Under the pieces are notes generated by a model. The model searched no databases. It worked only from the letters and a program-made list of their open reading frames with translations, and was not told where the DNA came from. Positions 1 through 8,233 of a stretch of 64,000 nt of DNA are shown here, one piece after another; positions within the stretch are counted from its first letter, which is position 1; each line of letters opens with the position of its first letter. The stretch spans positions 1 through 64,000 of the forward strand of contig DATAJQ010000097.1 in NCBI GenBank assembly GCA_036262095.1, read 5' to 3'. The stretch comes from Terrimonas_A sp036262095 (GTDB lineage Bacteria; Bacteroidota; Bacteroidia; Chitinophagales; Chitinophagaceae). The position numbers and the translations under genes were made by a program.

Positions 1-1
1 T

Positions 2-949
2 AATGATTTCATTATGCTTGATATGACGATTTCCACATCAGGCAATCAAACGGCCCTTGGCATAGGGGAGTTAACCAAAAGCTGGAAACAGCAAAACAGG
101 AATTATTTTCAGTACAAAACCGATGATCCTATTCCGTTTCGCTTTGGTGTGTCCTCTGCTCAATATGCTATAAAAAAGGAAACGTATAAGGGCAAAAGTT
201 TTGAGATCTATTATCATCCAACACACACTGAAAATGTAGATCATCTATTGAAAAATGCACGGATAACCATGGACTATTGTGAAACAAACTTCGGGCCCTA
301 TCCATTTAAAACCATCCGGTTTGCAGAAGTATCGGGTTTTACCAGGGGGTTTGCGGCCACGGCTTATCCTGCAACCATCTACATGACAGAAGACATGATT
401 TTTCACTCCAATATTAAAGCCGATAAGCAACAGGATGTGATCAATGAATTAGCGGGGCATGAACTATCACATTTGTGGTGGGGCAATAATCAAATAAGTC
501 CTGACGACAGAGATGGATCGGCCATGCTTACCGAAACGCTTGCCATGTACACCGAAATGATGTTGCTCAAAAAAATGTATGGCAAAGAAAAAATGTTGGA
601 TCGCATAAAAATGCACCTCGATATTTATTCCTTCAACAAAGGCTTTTCAATAGAACAACCATTGTATAAGGTTCAGGCAGGAGAAACGCATATATCATAT
701 TCAAAAGGAGCCGTGGTTATGTATCTTTTAAGTGAATTAATAGGTGAGCAAAAGGTAAATGAAGTACTGAGAAGTTTTATTGAGAAACATAAATTCCCGA
801 ATCCAAAGCCTGTTTCAACAGATTTCTTAACGGAGCTATACCGTTTAACGAACCCCTCAGTTCATTCTAAAATAGATACATTATTTAAAAAAATTGAGCC
901 GCTAAGTGTGGGATTGCCAGTAATACCGGAAAACTCTTTCAGGCAATAG
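2..949 (+). CDS. M1-family zinc aminopeptidase, C-terminal part (5' end outside window)
   Basis: The reading frame is open to the left edge, so the gene begins upstream. The M1 zinc signature H-E-L-S-H is at 458-472, followed by W-W-G-N and, about 18 residues later, the third zinc ligand in L-T-E-T-L-A-M-Y. The downstream part is the helical region of the gluzincin fold and ends in a short basic/proline tail, without the long ERAP-like C-terminal domain of PepN. In Bacteroidota this short M1 form is often the C-terminal half of a protein that begins with ABC-2-type permease segments; that upstream half cannot be seen here, so the fusion is inference. It probably cleaves N-terminal residues from peptides. 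Confidence 0.85.
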   Translation, partial: NDFIMLDMTISTSGNQTALGIGELTKSWKQQNRNYFQYKTDDPIPFRFGVSSAQYAIKKETYKGKSFEIYYHPTHTENVDHLLKNARITMDYCETNFGPYPFKTIRFAEVSGFTRGFAATAYPATIYMTEDMIFHSNIKADKQQDVINELAGHELSHLWWGNNQISPDDRDGSAMLTETLAMYTEMMLLKKMYGKEKMLDRIKMHLDIYSFNKGFSIEQPLYKVQAGETHISYSKGAVVMYLLSELIGEQKVNEVLRSFIEKHKFPNPKPVSTDFLTELYRLTNPSVHSKIDTLFKKIEPLSVGLPVIPENSFRQ

Positions 950-1704
950 TGTGTTTTCATACATAATGTCCATAATTCTCCGGTAATACGCTTAATTCCC
1001 TTAAATCCAGCAAAATCTGGTTCGAGCCTTCAACCCTTGGGGCTACTTATTGCGTTAAGCGACATTTCATTACTCATGTTTTAAATCGCAAAACTAATAT
1101 TTCGGGTCTGCTGGAAAAATGAACTTGGGATTCGTGAGTTTTCGATCTGCATTGACAGAACTCCTGAAACACAGGAAGGACTGCAAAGAGAGTTAAACAA
1201 TGCGTTCAGTACAATCAATTCTTTCTATGAAAAATACCTGCCATTCATGATACACCGCCATTGACAAAATACGAGTAGGCTTTAAAACCTGATACACTGC
1301 TTTAGCAGAAGAAAGTTTAGAAGAACTAAAGAAAAATCTACCGTTTACACTGTTGATAAATCCCACCATCAATTCGGAAACAGTTATTGATGAAAGAACT
1401 GGCGATAAAAATGTTTACTCCATTAGCAAAAGTAAGGACGTGTATATCTTCAGCCGGCTTGCCCCTTTTAATAATCTTATATAAAATTATTATAGTCCTC
1501 TTAATATATCACTTCAAAGTGCTCAGGTTTTCATATAACTATCTGAAATACAACAGCAAAGTGTTCGATACACACCCAGCCAAGTTTACCCCAGGCCCCA
1601 TTTTTTAATAAAAGTGCGGCTTTTAAATTTCCCCCTGTGGTTTACCTAAAGCTGTTGTTTAATTTATTAAAATAGGTAGCTTCACAAACAAATCTCTTAC
1701 ATAA
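950..1704. other. Long intergenic gap with decayed coding scraps
   Basis: No intact gene is supported. A protein-like stretch runs in one frame at about 1100-1263 (it contains R-T-P-E-T-Q-E-G-L-Q-R-E and F-Y-E-K-Y-L-P-F) and ends at a stop. A second protein-like stretch runs in another frame at about 1350-1476 (D-E-R-T-G-D-K-N-V-Y). They look like one gene broken by frameshifts, but I cannot name the family. A 73-codon frame at 1387-1608 lies over the second scrap in the wrong frame and is not credible as a gene. Confidence 0.4.
1019..1075 (+). repeat. Possible third, degenerate copy of intergenic repeat family R2
   Basis: This stretch resembles the copies at 4931-4983 and 13218-13268: GGTTCGAG, then CCTTCA, then GGGGCTACTTATTGCGTTAA, against the consensus GGTCCG...GGGACTACTTTTTYGTAACT. 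The match is weaker than between the other two copies, so membership is tentative. It is not a tRNA T-arm: the bases around TTCGAGC do not pair. Confidence 0.3.
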
Positions 1705-3198
1705 ATGGACCAAAGCAACTCCCGCAACGCTCCGCTTCAAATCAGCAAAGAAGACTTTCAAAAAACGGGGTATTACCTCATAAACCTTCTGGCTGATTTT
1801 TATCATACCATCGCCAGTAATGATGTGACACCTGGTGAAACGCCCAACCAGATCAGGGCCATTTTAGGAAACGATAAGTTGCCCGAAAATGGCAGCCCTG
1901 TGTTCGGGATTTTTGAACGGGCTGCAGATCTGCTGATGAAGCATTCTTTGCTTAACGGTCACCCTAAATTTTTTGGATACATTACTTCTTCCCCTGCTCC
2001 AATTGGTGCGTTGGCCGACTTATTGGCTGCCGCCATTAATCCGAACGTAGGGGCTAATATTTTAAGCCCGATGGCAACCGCCATTGAAAAACAAACCATA
2101 AAATGGCTGGCTGAATTTATTGCTATTCCGGATTCTTACGGAGGCATTTTGGTAAGCGGCGGCAACATGGCAAATTTCACTGCATTTCTAGCCGCAAGAA
2201 ATGCCAAAGCGCCCAAGAGCCTCAAAGAAGAAGGATTGGCGAAGCTTGATAACGAAATGGTTTTTTATTGCTCAAAGGCAACACATACCTGGATCGAGAA
2301 AGCGGCAGTTTTATTTGGCCATGGCACAAAGGCAATCAGATGGATTGCTGTTACAAATGATAACAGGATAGACACAACTGCATTGCAATTGCAGATAGAA
2401 AAAGATAAAGGCGATGGCAAACAACCGTTCATGGTAATAGCCAATGCCGGTGATGTAAGTACGGGAGTTGTAGATAATCTCTCTGAAATAGCTGCCATCT
2501 GCAAGCAATTTGATTTGTGGTTTCATATCGATGGAGCTTATGGAATTCCTGCAGCGGCCGTTCCGAAATACAGATCAATGTTTGCCGGCATAGAAGAGGC
2601 CGATTCAATTGCCCTTGATCCGCACAAATGGCTGTATGCTCCGCTTGAAGCCGGATGCACACTGGTTAAAAACCCACAGCATTTACCACATACCTATAGT
2701 TCACACCCGGTATATTATAATTTTGACGCCAATGCAGATGAGCCATCATTGAATTATTATGAGTATGGATTTCAAAATTCAAGAGGATTCAGGGCTTTAA
2801 AAGTATGGATGGCGTTGCAACAGGTGGGTAGAAGCGGTTATGTTGAAATGATCAATGATGACATAGGATTGTCCAGGTTTTTATTTCAGGAAGTGCAAAA
2901 GCACCCGGAACTCGAAGCAGTATCGCAAAATTTAAGCATAACCACCTTGCGTTACACACCTTTAACTCCCAACGGCAGCAAAGAAACAAACGAGAGCTAT
3001 ATCAATAGCATTAATGAAAAACTATTAAACAAATTACAACAGGGTGGGAAAGTGTTTTTGTCAAATGCAGTTATATCAGGTAAATATTGCTTAAGAGCCT
3101 GTATCGTAAACTTCAAAACTTCCAGACAGGATATTATTGAAGTAATCAATATTATACTAAAAGAGGGCAGGAGCGTGTGTAATGAAGTAAAGCCTTAA
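1705..3198 (+). CDS. PLP-dependent group II amino-acid decarboxylase
   Basis: This is a 497-residue protein of the aromatic-L-amino-acid / glutamate / histidine decarboxylase family (fold type I PLP enzymes), expected to act in the cytoplasm as a dimer. The PLP-binding block D-P-H-K-W-L-Y-A-P is at 2617-2643, with Schiff-base Lys308. The conserved H-I-D-G-A-Y-G segment, whose Asp contacts the pyridinium nitrogen, lies about 30 residues before it. The N-terminal region with H-P-K-F-F-G-Y and the P-N-V-G-A-N substrate-loop region are typical. Length is normal for the family and the ATG at 1705 fits the family N-terminus. Substrate cannot be read from sequence; aromatic amino acids are likely. 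It stands alone between long gaps. Confidence 0.88.
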   Translation: MDQSNSRNAPLQISKEDFQKTGYYLINLLADFYHTIASNDVTPGETPNQIRAILGNDKLPENGSPVFGIFERAADLLMKHSLLNGHPKFFGYITSSPAPIGALADLLAAAINPNVGANILSPMATAIEKQTIKWLAEFIAIPDSYGGILVSGGNMANFTAFLAARNAKAPKSLKEEGLAKLDNEMVFYCSKATHTWIEKAAVLFGHGTKAIRWIAVTNDNRIDTTALQLQIEKDKGDGKQPFMVIANAGDVSTGVVDNLSEIAAICKQFDLWFHIDGAYGIPAAAVPKYRSMFAGIEEADSIALDPHKWLYAPLEAGCTLVKNPQHLPHTYSSHPVYYNFDANADEPSLNYYEYGFQNSRGFRALKVWMALQQVGRSGYVEMINDDIGLSRFLFQEVQKHPELEAVSQNLSITTLRYTPLTPNGSKETNESYINSINEKLLNKLQQGGKVFLSNAVISGKYCLRACIVNFKTSRQDIIEVINIILKEGRSVCNEVKP

Positions 3199-3255
3199 CC
3201 CAATTTATTTTGTTGTTACTCCCAGATTGTAATGATATCTGCCGCATAGTAAATG

Positions 3256-3283
3256 CCGGTTGCGTATATTTATGAGTTCCCGG
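3256..3283 (+). repeat. Intergenic repeat R1, copy a
   Basis: The core GGTTGCGTATATTTATGAG followed by a CGG triplet recurs as GGTTGCGTACATTTATGAG...GCGG at 13406-13434. Both copies lie a short way upstream of a start codon on the same strand (here 43 bp before the rhomboid gene). The central TATATTTA resembles a Bacteroidota -7 promoter box (TAnnTTTG), so the repeat may be a promoter-bearing element, but no -33 TTTG is seen at the usual spacing. Confidence 0.55.
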
Positions 3284-3325
3284 ATCCACCATATTTCATC
3301 ATACACATAGCCACCAACTGCAAAC

Positions 3326-4885
3326 ATGAAAGAGCTTCCTGACAAACTACGCTTAATTTACAAACGATTTTTACTTATTGCAATAGGGTTCATTTTGATC
3401 TACACCTTTTTGCATTGGTTGCTATTTATAAAAGCAGGAGTATCATTAAAAGAGGATTTAATAAAGTTTTGGCTCCCTTTTGGGCTTCCCTTTATTCCAG
3501 TTTTAATCTGGCTGCGTCCAAGATTAAAACTTCTTCATTTCAAAAATGACAATGCATCATTTGGTTATCAATTTATAGCCTGTATCGCTATTGCTATCCC
3601 GACTATTATTGCGCAAGAATATTTGACTACTGCAACAGGAAAACTAACACAGCTTGATAATATTACTCAGATTTCCAAATCAAAAAAGACAAAATACTAT
3701 TCGCTTAAAAATCACTACATAGATAAGCAGCATATTGCTGTTCAAAACACAGCATCCATTACAGGAAAGCGCAATGAGAATTTTAATATGCTCATTTATG
3801 TTGCAATGCCAATTGCAGACAATATCACCGATACGATAAAAACTGAAAACCTTTACTGGCTTGGAAAAAAATATTCGGAACAGATTAGTAATAAGCTCTC
3901 TGACCAGGAAAAAGATGACAAATACAAGGCATTTGCAGAAAGAGCCCAAAATGACTTTGATTCAACGGATTTCAGTCAATTCAGTTACCTTGAAGTAATT
4001 GGTAATACAGAGGATCACGATGAATACAATGAGGCGCTAAAAAAATTAGGACAGACTTCAGCAAGCGGAAACATGATTTTTGAAGCCAGGACAGGGGCTT
4101 TTGGAGCGAGGAATGGGAATAAACTTCTGTGGGCTTTTGGTTCATTCGGAATAGGCATTTTAGCTTATTTTATCTTCTTATTATTTCCCAGGTTTCAGGA
4201 ACAGGAATTAAGAAGGTTTAAAAGCGGGAAAACGATCAGTGACACAAATCTGAGAGAGGTGTTTGAATTCCTCATCCCTAAAGAAGGATATTATATCACA
4301 CCTATTATTGTTAACCTGAACCTGCTTATTTACGTTGTAATGGTCCTGGCTGGTCTTGGCTTGGTCTCATTCAAAGGCACTGACTTACTAAATTGGGGAG
4401 CTAACTTTAGACCATATACAACAGGAGGGCAATGGTGGCGTTTATTGACAAGTACATTTTTACATGGAGGCTTAATGCATATTTTGGCAAATATGTATGG
4501 ACTTTTGTTTGTAGGTGTTTTCCTTGAACCACTTTTAGGCAGGAAAAAATATCTGCTCGTTTACTTAACGACAGGCATCCTTGCAAGTATAGCAAGTGTT
4601 TGGTGGTATGACGCAACAGTTAGCGTGGGGGCTTCAGGAGCGATTTTTGGATTGTATGGCTTTTTTCTGTCCTGCTTGCTTATAAAGGTATTTCCGCCCG
4701 ATTTTGGAAAAGCATTTTTGGCCAGCACACTGGTATTTGTCGGATTTAATTTAGTGATGGGCCTTACGGGAGGAGGCACTGATAATGCAGCACATATCGG
4801 GGGCCTTTTGAGTGGGTGTATACTTGGACTTATAATGTCCAGGCAGCTTAAACAAAAGGCAGAATTGACAGCAGAAGCGAAGTAA
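3326..4885 (+). CDS. Rhomboid-family intramembrane serine protease with large N-terminal domain
   Basis: This 519-residue membrane protein has hydrophobic segments near residues 14-32, 39-57 and 78-94, a soluble stretch of about 150 residues, a further segment near 272-290, and a C-terminal rhomboid core from about 335. The core carries H-I-L-A-N (the H-x-x-x-N oxyanion motif), the serine motif G-A-S-G-A-I-F-G with Ser437, and A-A-H-I-G-G with His490, which give the Ser-His dyad. It should cleave transmembrane segments of other membrane proteins. The N-terminal half has no match I recognise. Repeat copies R1a and R2a sit immediately before and after the gene. Confidence 0.88.
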   Translation: MKELPDKLRLIYKRFLLIAIGFILIYTFLHWLLFIKAGVSLKEDLIKFWLPFGLPFIPVLIWLRPRLKLLHFKNDNASFGYQFIACIAIAIPTIIAQEYLTTATGKLTQLDNITQISKSKKTKYYSLKNHYIDKQHIAVQNTASITGKRNENFNMLIYVAMPIADNITDTIKTENLYWLGKKYSEQISNKLSDQEKDDKYKAFAERAQNDFDSTDFSQFSYLEVIGNTEDHDEYNEALKKLGQTSASGNMIFEARTGAFGARNGNKLLWAFGSFGIGILAYFIFLLFPRFQEQELRRFKSGKTISDTNLREVFEFLIPKEGYYITPIIVNLNLLIYVVMVLAGLGLVSFKGTDLLNWGANFRPYTTGGQWWRLLTSTFLHGGLMHILANMYGLLFVGVFLEPLLGRKKYLLVYLTTGILASIASVWWYDATVSVGASGAIFGLYGFFLSCLLIKVFPPDFGKAFLASTLVFVGFNLVMGLTGGGTDNAAHIGGLLSGCILGLIMSRQLKQKAELTAEAK

Positions 4886-4930
4886 GAAATAAGGAAGAAT
4901 AATTACCGGCAGAGATGCTTTTGTAGTTTA

Positions 4931-4983
4931 GGTCCGATAACCTAAGGTTTGGGACTACTTTTTTGTAACTGCTTCATTTTGAG
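4931..4983 (+). repeat. Intergenic repeat R2, copy a (hairpin plus conserved flank)
   Basis: GGTCCG begins an imperfect hairpin (AACC/GGTT inner stem, GTCC/GGAC outer stem) followed by GGGACTACTTTTTTGTAACT and GCTTCATTTTGAG. The copy at 13218-13268 has a different stem sequence but keeps pairing and the same 3' flank. It lies 45 bp after the rhomboid stop codon. The form suggests a REP-like element or a cassette boundary rather than a terminator: the T-run is not directly against the stem. Confidence 0.6.
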
Positions 4984-5022
4984 TACTTCTTGTTTCTCAC
5001 TTCGCTCAACTCTCATTAATTC

Positions 5023-5553
5023 TTAGCAACCATCTTTGCGAGGTGCATGCTTATAAATCACCTTACTATCTCGTTCTACATATTCGCCCGATACTATTGG
5101 ATATGCATACTTGGGCGCGTACGATACGCTATGGCTTTTTATAATTATTTTGTCGTTAACCTTCAGACTGGACAGCTGTTGAGGCTCATCATCAAACCTA
5201 AGAATATAATCGTCACCATTAATCCTGGCCATCACTCCGAAACCTAATCGTGAGCCTGGCGGAAGAGAAAGAGAGGTTACAACTGCCTCCATACTGGTAT
5301 AATCTCTAATGTACTTGCTTATTTTAGCAGCACCGGCATACACTTTTTTCCCTTCAGGAGACGCTTCCCATTCTTTGTACTTTATACCATTGGGGGTAGC
5401 CTCCCATTTTTTCATTGCCTCGCTTCTTTCAGCATCAGTAAGTGGTTTTGGAGATGACTTTTTAGAAGTTTCATTTTTAATTTCGCGATTAGCAAATACC
5501 AGCCCGCTTACCACAACCAGCGATAAGATCAGTGCATAAATAGCTTTTTTCAT
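5023..5553 (-). CDS. Secreted protein of unknown function
   Basis: This is a 176-residue protein with a clear Sec signal peptide (M-K-K-A-I-Y-A-L-I-L-S-L-V-V-V-S-G-L-V-F-A, cleavage after about residue 21). A Lys/Ser/Glu-rich segment follows, with W-E-A-T-P-N-G and W-E-A-S-P-E-G as an internal short duplication near residues 50-70. The C-terminal half is beta-rich with G-S-R-L-G-F-G-V-M-A-R-I-N-G-D-D-Y, suggesting a small barrel fold. I do not recognise a family. It is divergent from the membrane-tethered regulator at 5661 with about 107 bp between the start codons, so it may be that regulator's target; this is inference. Confidence 0.6.
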   Translation of the reverse strand: MKKAIYALILSLVVVSGLVFANREIKNETSKKSSPKPLTDAERSEAMKKWEATPNGIKYKEWEASPEGKKVYAGAAKISKYIRDYTSMEAVVTSLSLPPGSRLGFGVMARINGDDYILRFDDEPQQLSSLKVNDKIIIKSHSVSYAPKYAYPIVSGEYVERDSKVIYKHAPRKDGC

Positions 5554-5660
5554 AATTATCCTTTTTAAGTTGGTGCAATAAAAGTACTTTGATCTCCCAC
5601 TAACTTAGGGCCCGGGATTGTAAATAAAAGTGTAACCTTTGTAAATAATATCTTGACATT

Positions 5661-6536
5661 ATGTTTGATAGCCGAAATCTGCTGTCCGGGAAACGTAAGT
5701 ATCTGTCTGGATTGTTATTACTCCTGTTTATCTCTATAATCGGCCTGGCTTTCAGTATGGCCGGCAATGACAATTTTGACTTTGCCAGAAGGGAAGTTTT
5801 GCTTCGCCGGATCGGTCATGAACTACTTCTTCAGTCGGGCGACAGTATATCACGGGTACTTCCGGTAAAAAAGATCACTGAAAATGAATACCAGATCAGT
5901 TTTGAGAATGCTTTTACTTTTCAACCCGACTCCCTGGTGAATATTACCCAACGCTTGCTCGCCCATGATTATATTGTTAACGTACTGAACTGTGACAATG
6001 CCAGTGTAGTATACGGGTATGCTATATCAAAAAATAAGAAAAATGATATTGTCACCTGTTTAGGAAGGAAGCAACCCCGGGCATGTTACATGATTGATAT
6101 TAAATTTAAACCAGCGGGCATAGGTGCAGCAAAGAATGTATATTTTTTGGGTGGCCTGTTATTTTTAGGGTTTGTTGGATTTATTCTTTTGAGACCTGCC
6201 AAGCTGCAAAAGACCTTGCCTGACAGCCAGGATACTGATATGTTCACATTGGGGTCAATGTCGTTCGACGCGGAGGCCCGTAAGCTTATGATAGATGGAA
6301 AGACCATAGACCTGACCAAAACGGAAGCCCGGGTATTACGCATTTTTGCACTGTCTCCTAATGAAGCTATAGAGCGAAACCGGTTGCAAAAAGAGATATG
6401 GGAAGATGATGGTGTTATTGTTGGGCGTAGCCTGGATATGTTCATATCAAAACTTAGAAAGAAATTAGAATTCGATCCGAACATCAGGATTGTTGTTATA
6501 CGTGGTAAAGGGTATAAGCTTGAAATTAGCTCTTAG
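5661..6536 (+). CDS. Membrane-tethered winged-helix transcriptional regulator (ToxR-like layout)
   Basis: This 291-residue protein has a short cytoplasmic N-terminus, a transmembrane helix at about 16-34, an approximately 120-residue periplasmic domain, a second helix at about 157-175 and a C-terminal OmpR/PhoB-type winged-helix domain at about 193-289. The DNA-binding domain ends in the typical wing V-V-I-R-G-K-G-Y-K-L-E; the recognition helix lies in V-G-R-S-L-D-M-F-I-S-K-L-R-K-K-L. There is no receiver or kinase domain, so it would sense through the periplasmic domain and bind DNA at the membrane. Related two-TM winged-helix proteins are common in Chitinophagaceae. The periplasmic domain has two Cys residues close together in sequence space (L-N-C-D and V-T-C-L), which may be redox-linked. 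Confidence 0.8.
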   Translation: MFDSRNLLSGKRKYLSGLLLLLFISIIGLAFSMAGNDNFDFARREVLLRRIGHELLLQSGDSISRVLPVKKITENEYQISFENAFTFQPDSLVNITQRLLAHDYIVNVLNCDNASVVYGYAISKNKKNDIVTCLGRKQPRACYMIDIKFKPAGIGAAKNVYFLGGLLFLGFVGFILLRPAKLQKTLPDSQDTDMFTLGSMSFDAEARKLMIDGKTIDLTKTEARVLRIFALSPNEAIERNRLQKEIWEDDGVIVGRSLDMFISKLRKKLEFDPNIRIVVIRGKGYKLEISS

Positions 6537-6645
6537 GAAGAGCTCCTTATCACAAAACAGATCTTTGTGGGTATAAGATTGTTCAATCAAAGCTTCGGTC
6601 TGTTTATTGTAGGTTTTTCTAACGGTGAATTATCACACCAATAGG

Positions 6646-6762
6646 AATACTTCGAACAACCGGCAGAAGAATGTGCAGGACAAGTATGATTCCCGGTACC
6701 AAGATGCTGGAAAGGGGCAATTGACTAAAATGCTTGACTTATTAACAAAGAGAACTAGTTAG
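6646..6762 (+). pseudogene. Possible C-terminal remnant of a lost gene
   Basis: An open stretch of about 38 codons without a start codon has protein-like composition (it contains D-K-Y-D-S-R-Y-Q-D-A-G-K-G and K-M-L-D-L-L-T-K-R) and ends at TAG. Upstream in the same frame there is no plausible start. It reads like the tail of a truncated gene. The family is unknown and chance cannot be excluded. Confidence 0.25.
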
Positions 6763-6797
6763 CCGGTAGGATATAATTTTTCAATAAGTTGTAAAGA

Positions 6798-7391
6798 ATG
6801 GAGATAAAATATCAGCAGTTCTGGGATTGGTTTGTTCAAAACAGGACATTATTTGCGGGCACTGAAATAACTGATCAGTCAATCGAACTCATTGATCAAA
6901 GGATCAATATTCTTGGCGAATTTGCCTGGGAAATAGGCCCTGGCCAGCTAAAAACAACTTCATTAACCATCTCACCCGGCGGTGACCGAGACCTTCTTCC
7001 GACTACTAAAGAAATTATTTCCTATGCCCCAACTTTACCTGATTGGGAATTCCACTACGCAAAGCCTGTAAAGGAATGGGAAAATTATTTCAATGTTATG
7101 GTGAACGACCAAAAAATAGGCATTAATATATCCAAATGGGAATATACCTTATCCAGGTATGATACTAATATTTATGACATACGAATCAAGCTAGTCGACG
7201 TTCCGGTAACCATTCTGGCTGAGAAAGATCAGGCATTGTATGGAATTGTTGAAATGGTTTTAGAAAGTATTATAGGGGAAGAAAAAAGGCTTGAAAGAAT
7301 AAACGAGATTGAAATCGTTAAGGAAGATGTATTTAAAAAGCAGGCTTCATCCATTCTTCACTTAAAACAGCATATTGATAGCTTACCATAG
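6798..7391 (+). CDS. Conserved hypothetical protein, cytoplasmic
   Basis: This is a 197-residue soluble protein with no signal peptide or membrane helix. The N-terminus F-W-D-W-F, the middle L-T-I-S-P-G-G-D-R-D-L-L-P and the later W-E-F-H-Y-A-K-P give the look of a small alpha/beta domain found in proteins of unknown function that resemble contact-dependent or polymorphic-toxin immunity proteins. That resemblance is from memory of general pattern only. The ATG at 6798 is the only reasonable start. It stands alone between a gene remnant and an 840-bp gap. Confidence 0.55.
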   Translation: MEIKYQQFWDWFVQNRTLFAGTEITDQSIELIDQRINILGEFAWEIGPGQLKTTSLTISPGGDRDLLPTTKEIISYAPTLPDWEFHYAKPVKEWENYFNVMVNDQKIGINISKWEYTLSRYDTNIYDIRIKLVDVPVTILAEKDQALYGIVEMVLESIIGEEKRLERINEIEIVKEDVFKKQASSILHLKQHIDSLP

Positions 7392-8233
7392 GCTCAACGT
7401 TGTTTTTTTTAGCATTTGCTGTCAGTGATGGATTTACGCTGATACCTTATAGAGATAATCTGATGGTTCCGGACTTGAACTTTTCATAATAAAGGACGAT
7501 TTAAAACCGGGAAGTAGTTATAATTGAAAACTGCTAAGAATGCTTTACGGTCGGCCAATATGGCTAGCAATAATAAGTGAGAGCAGTTAGTTATCTCGTT
7601 ACTTGTCTTTCTTTTTTTATTGCATAATTATTCTTCTTAGATTTTTCGTTAAGATATATTTTCTTACTCGCTTTCCTGTTAAAAGATAGGAGCCTGTGCT
7701 TGCTCCTTACTTATTCACTTCTTCATTCGCCTGAAATGTTACTACTTCTCTCAAATCCTGTAAAAAATGATTTGAGTCTTAGCCCTTAAGGATTACAAGC
7801 TACGTTTAGTGATGTTTATTAACAGGTTGAGCAAAATAAAATCAAGCCCCTCTAATTCATATAAAGTTCGAGGAATTCCTTTTGAATTATCGTACTTACA
7901 AATCTTCCTTGAAATAATCGGAGTACCTCAAATGTGGTATTGACTTCGCTTTATTTATACATTACTTTCAATGCTGTTTGAGATACAACCGGAAGTTTGC
8001 GACGATACCGTTCAGGACATTACTATAAAGGTTATCCTTTTTGCTCAGTCATAAGCTATCTCCAAATCGCAACCTTAGGCCAAGCTTCCATTTTAGTAGC
8101 CAAATTGTCTCAACCGGAAGCACCGCTTGCAGCGGATAAATACCTTGTTTGAATACCTTATGCCAATATCTTCCTGTTAGGGTTCAGTTAATAGCACTGG
8201 AATAATTTTTCTTAACCACTTAAACTATGAATT
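7392..8233. other. 842-bp intergenic gap, no intact gene
   Basis: Nothing firmly supported. One short frame near 7463-7528 reads protein-like (L-E-L-F-I-I-K-D-D-L-K-P-G-S) and another near 7526-7580 likewise, each bounded by stops, so this may be another decayed gene. The rest is AT-rich with no hairpin terminator, tRNA or recognisable promoter. Confidence 0.4.

Noticed and set aside
1019..1060. tRNA-like T-arm (GGTTCGAGCC) that could mark a tRNA end or integration site
   Set aside because: The bases on both sides of TTCGAGC do not pair into a 5-bp stem and no acceptor, D or anticodon arms can be drawn.
1387..1608. 73-codon open frame
   Set aside because: It overlaps a protein-like stretch read in a different frame and its own translation has no protein character.
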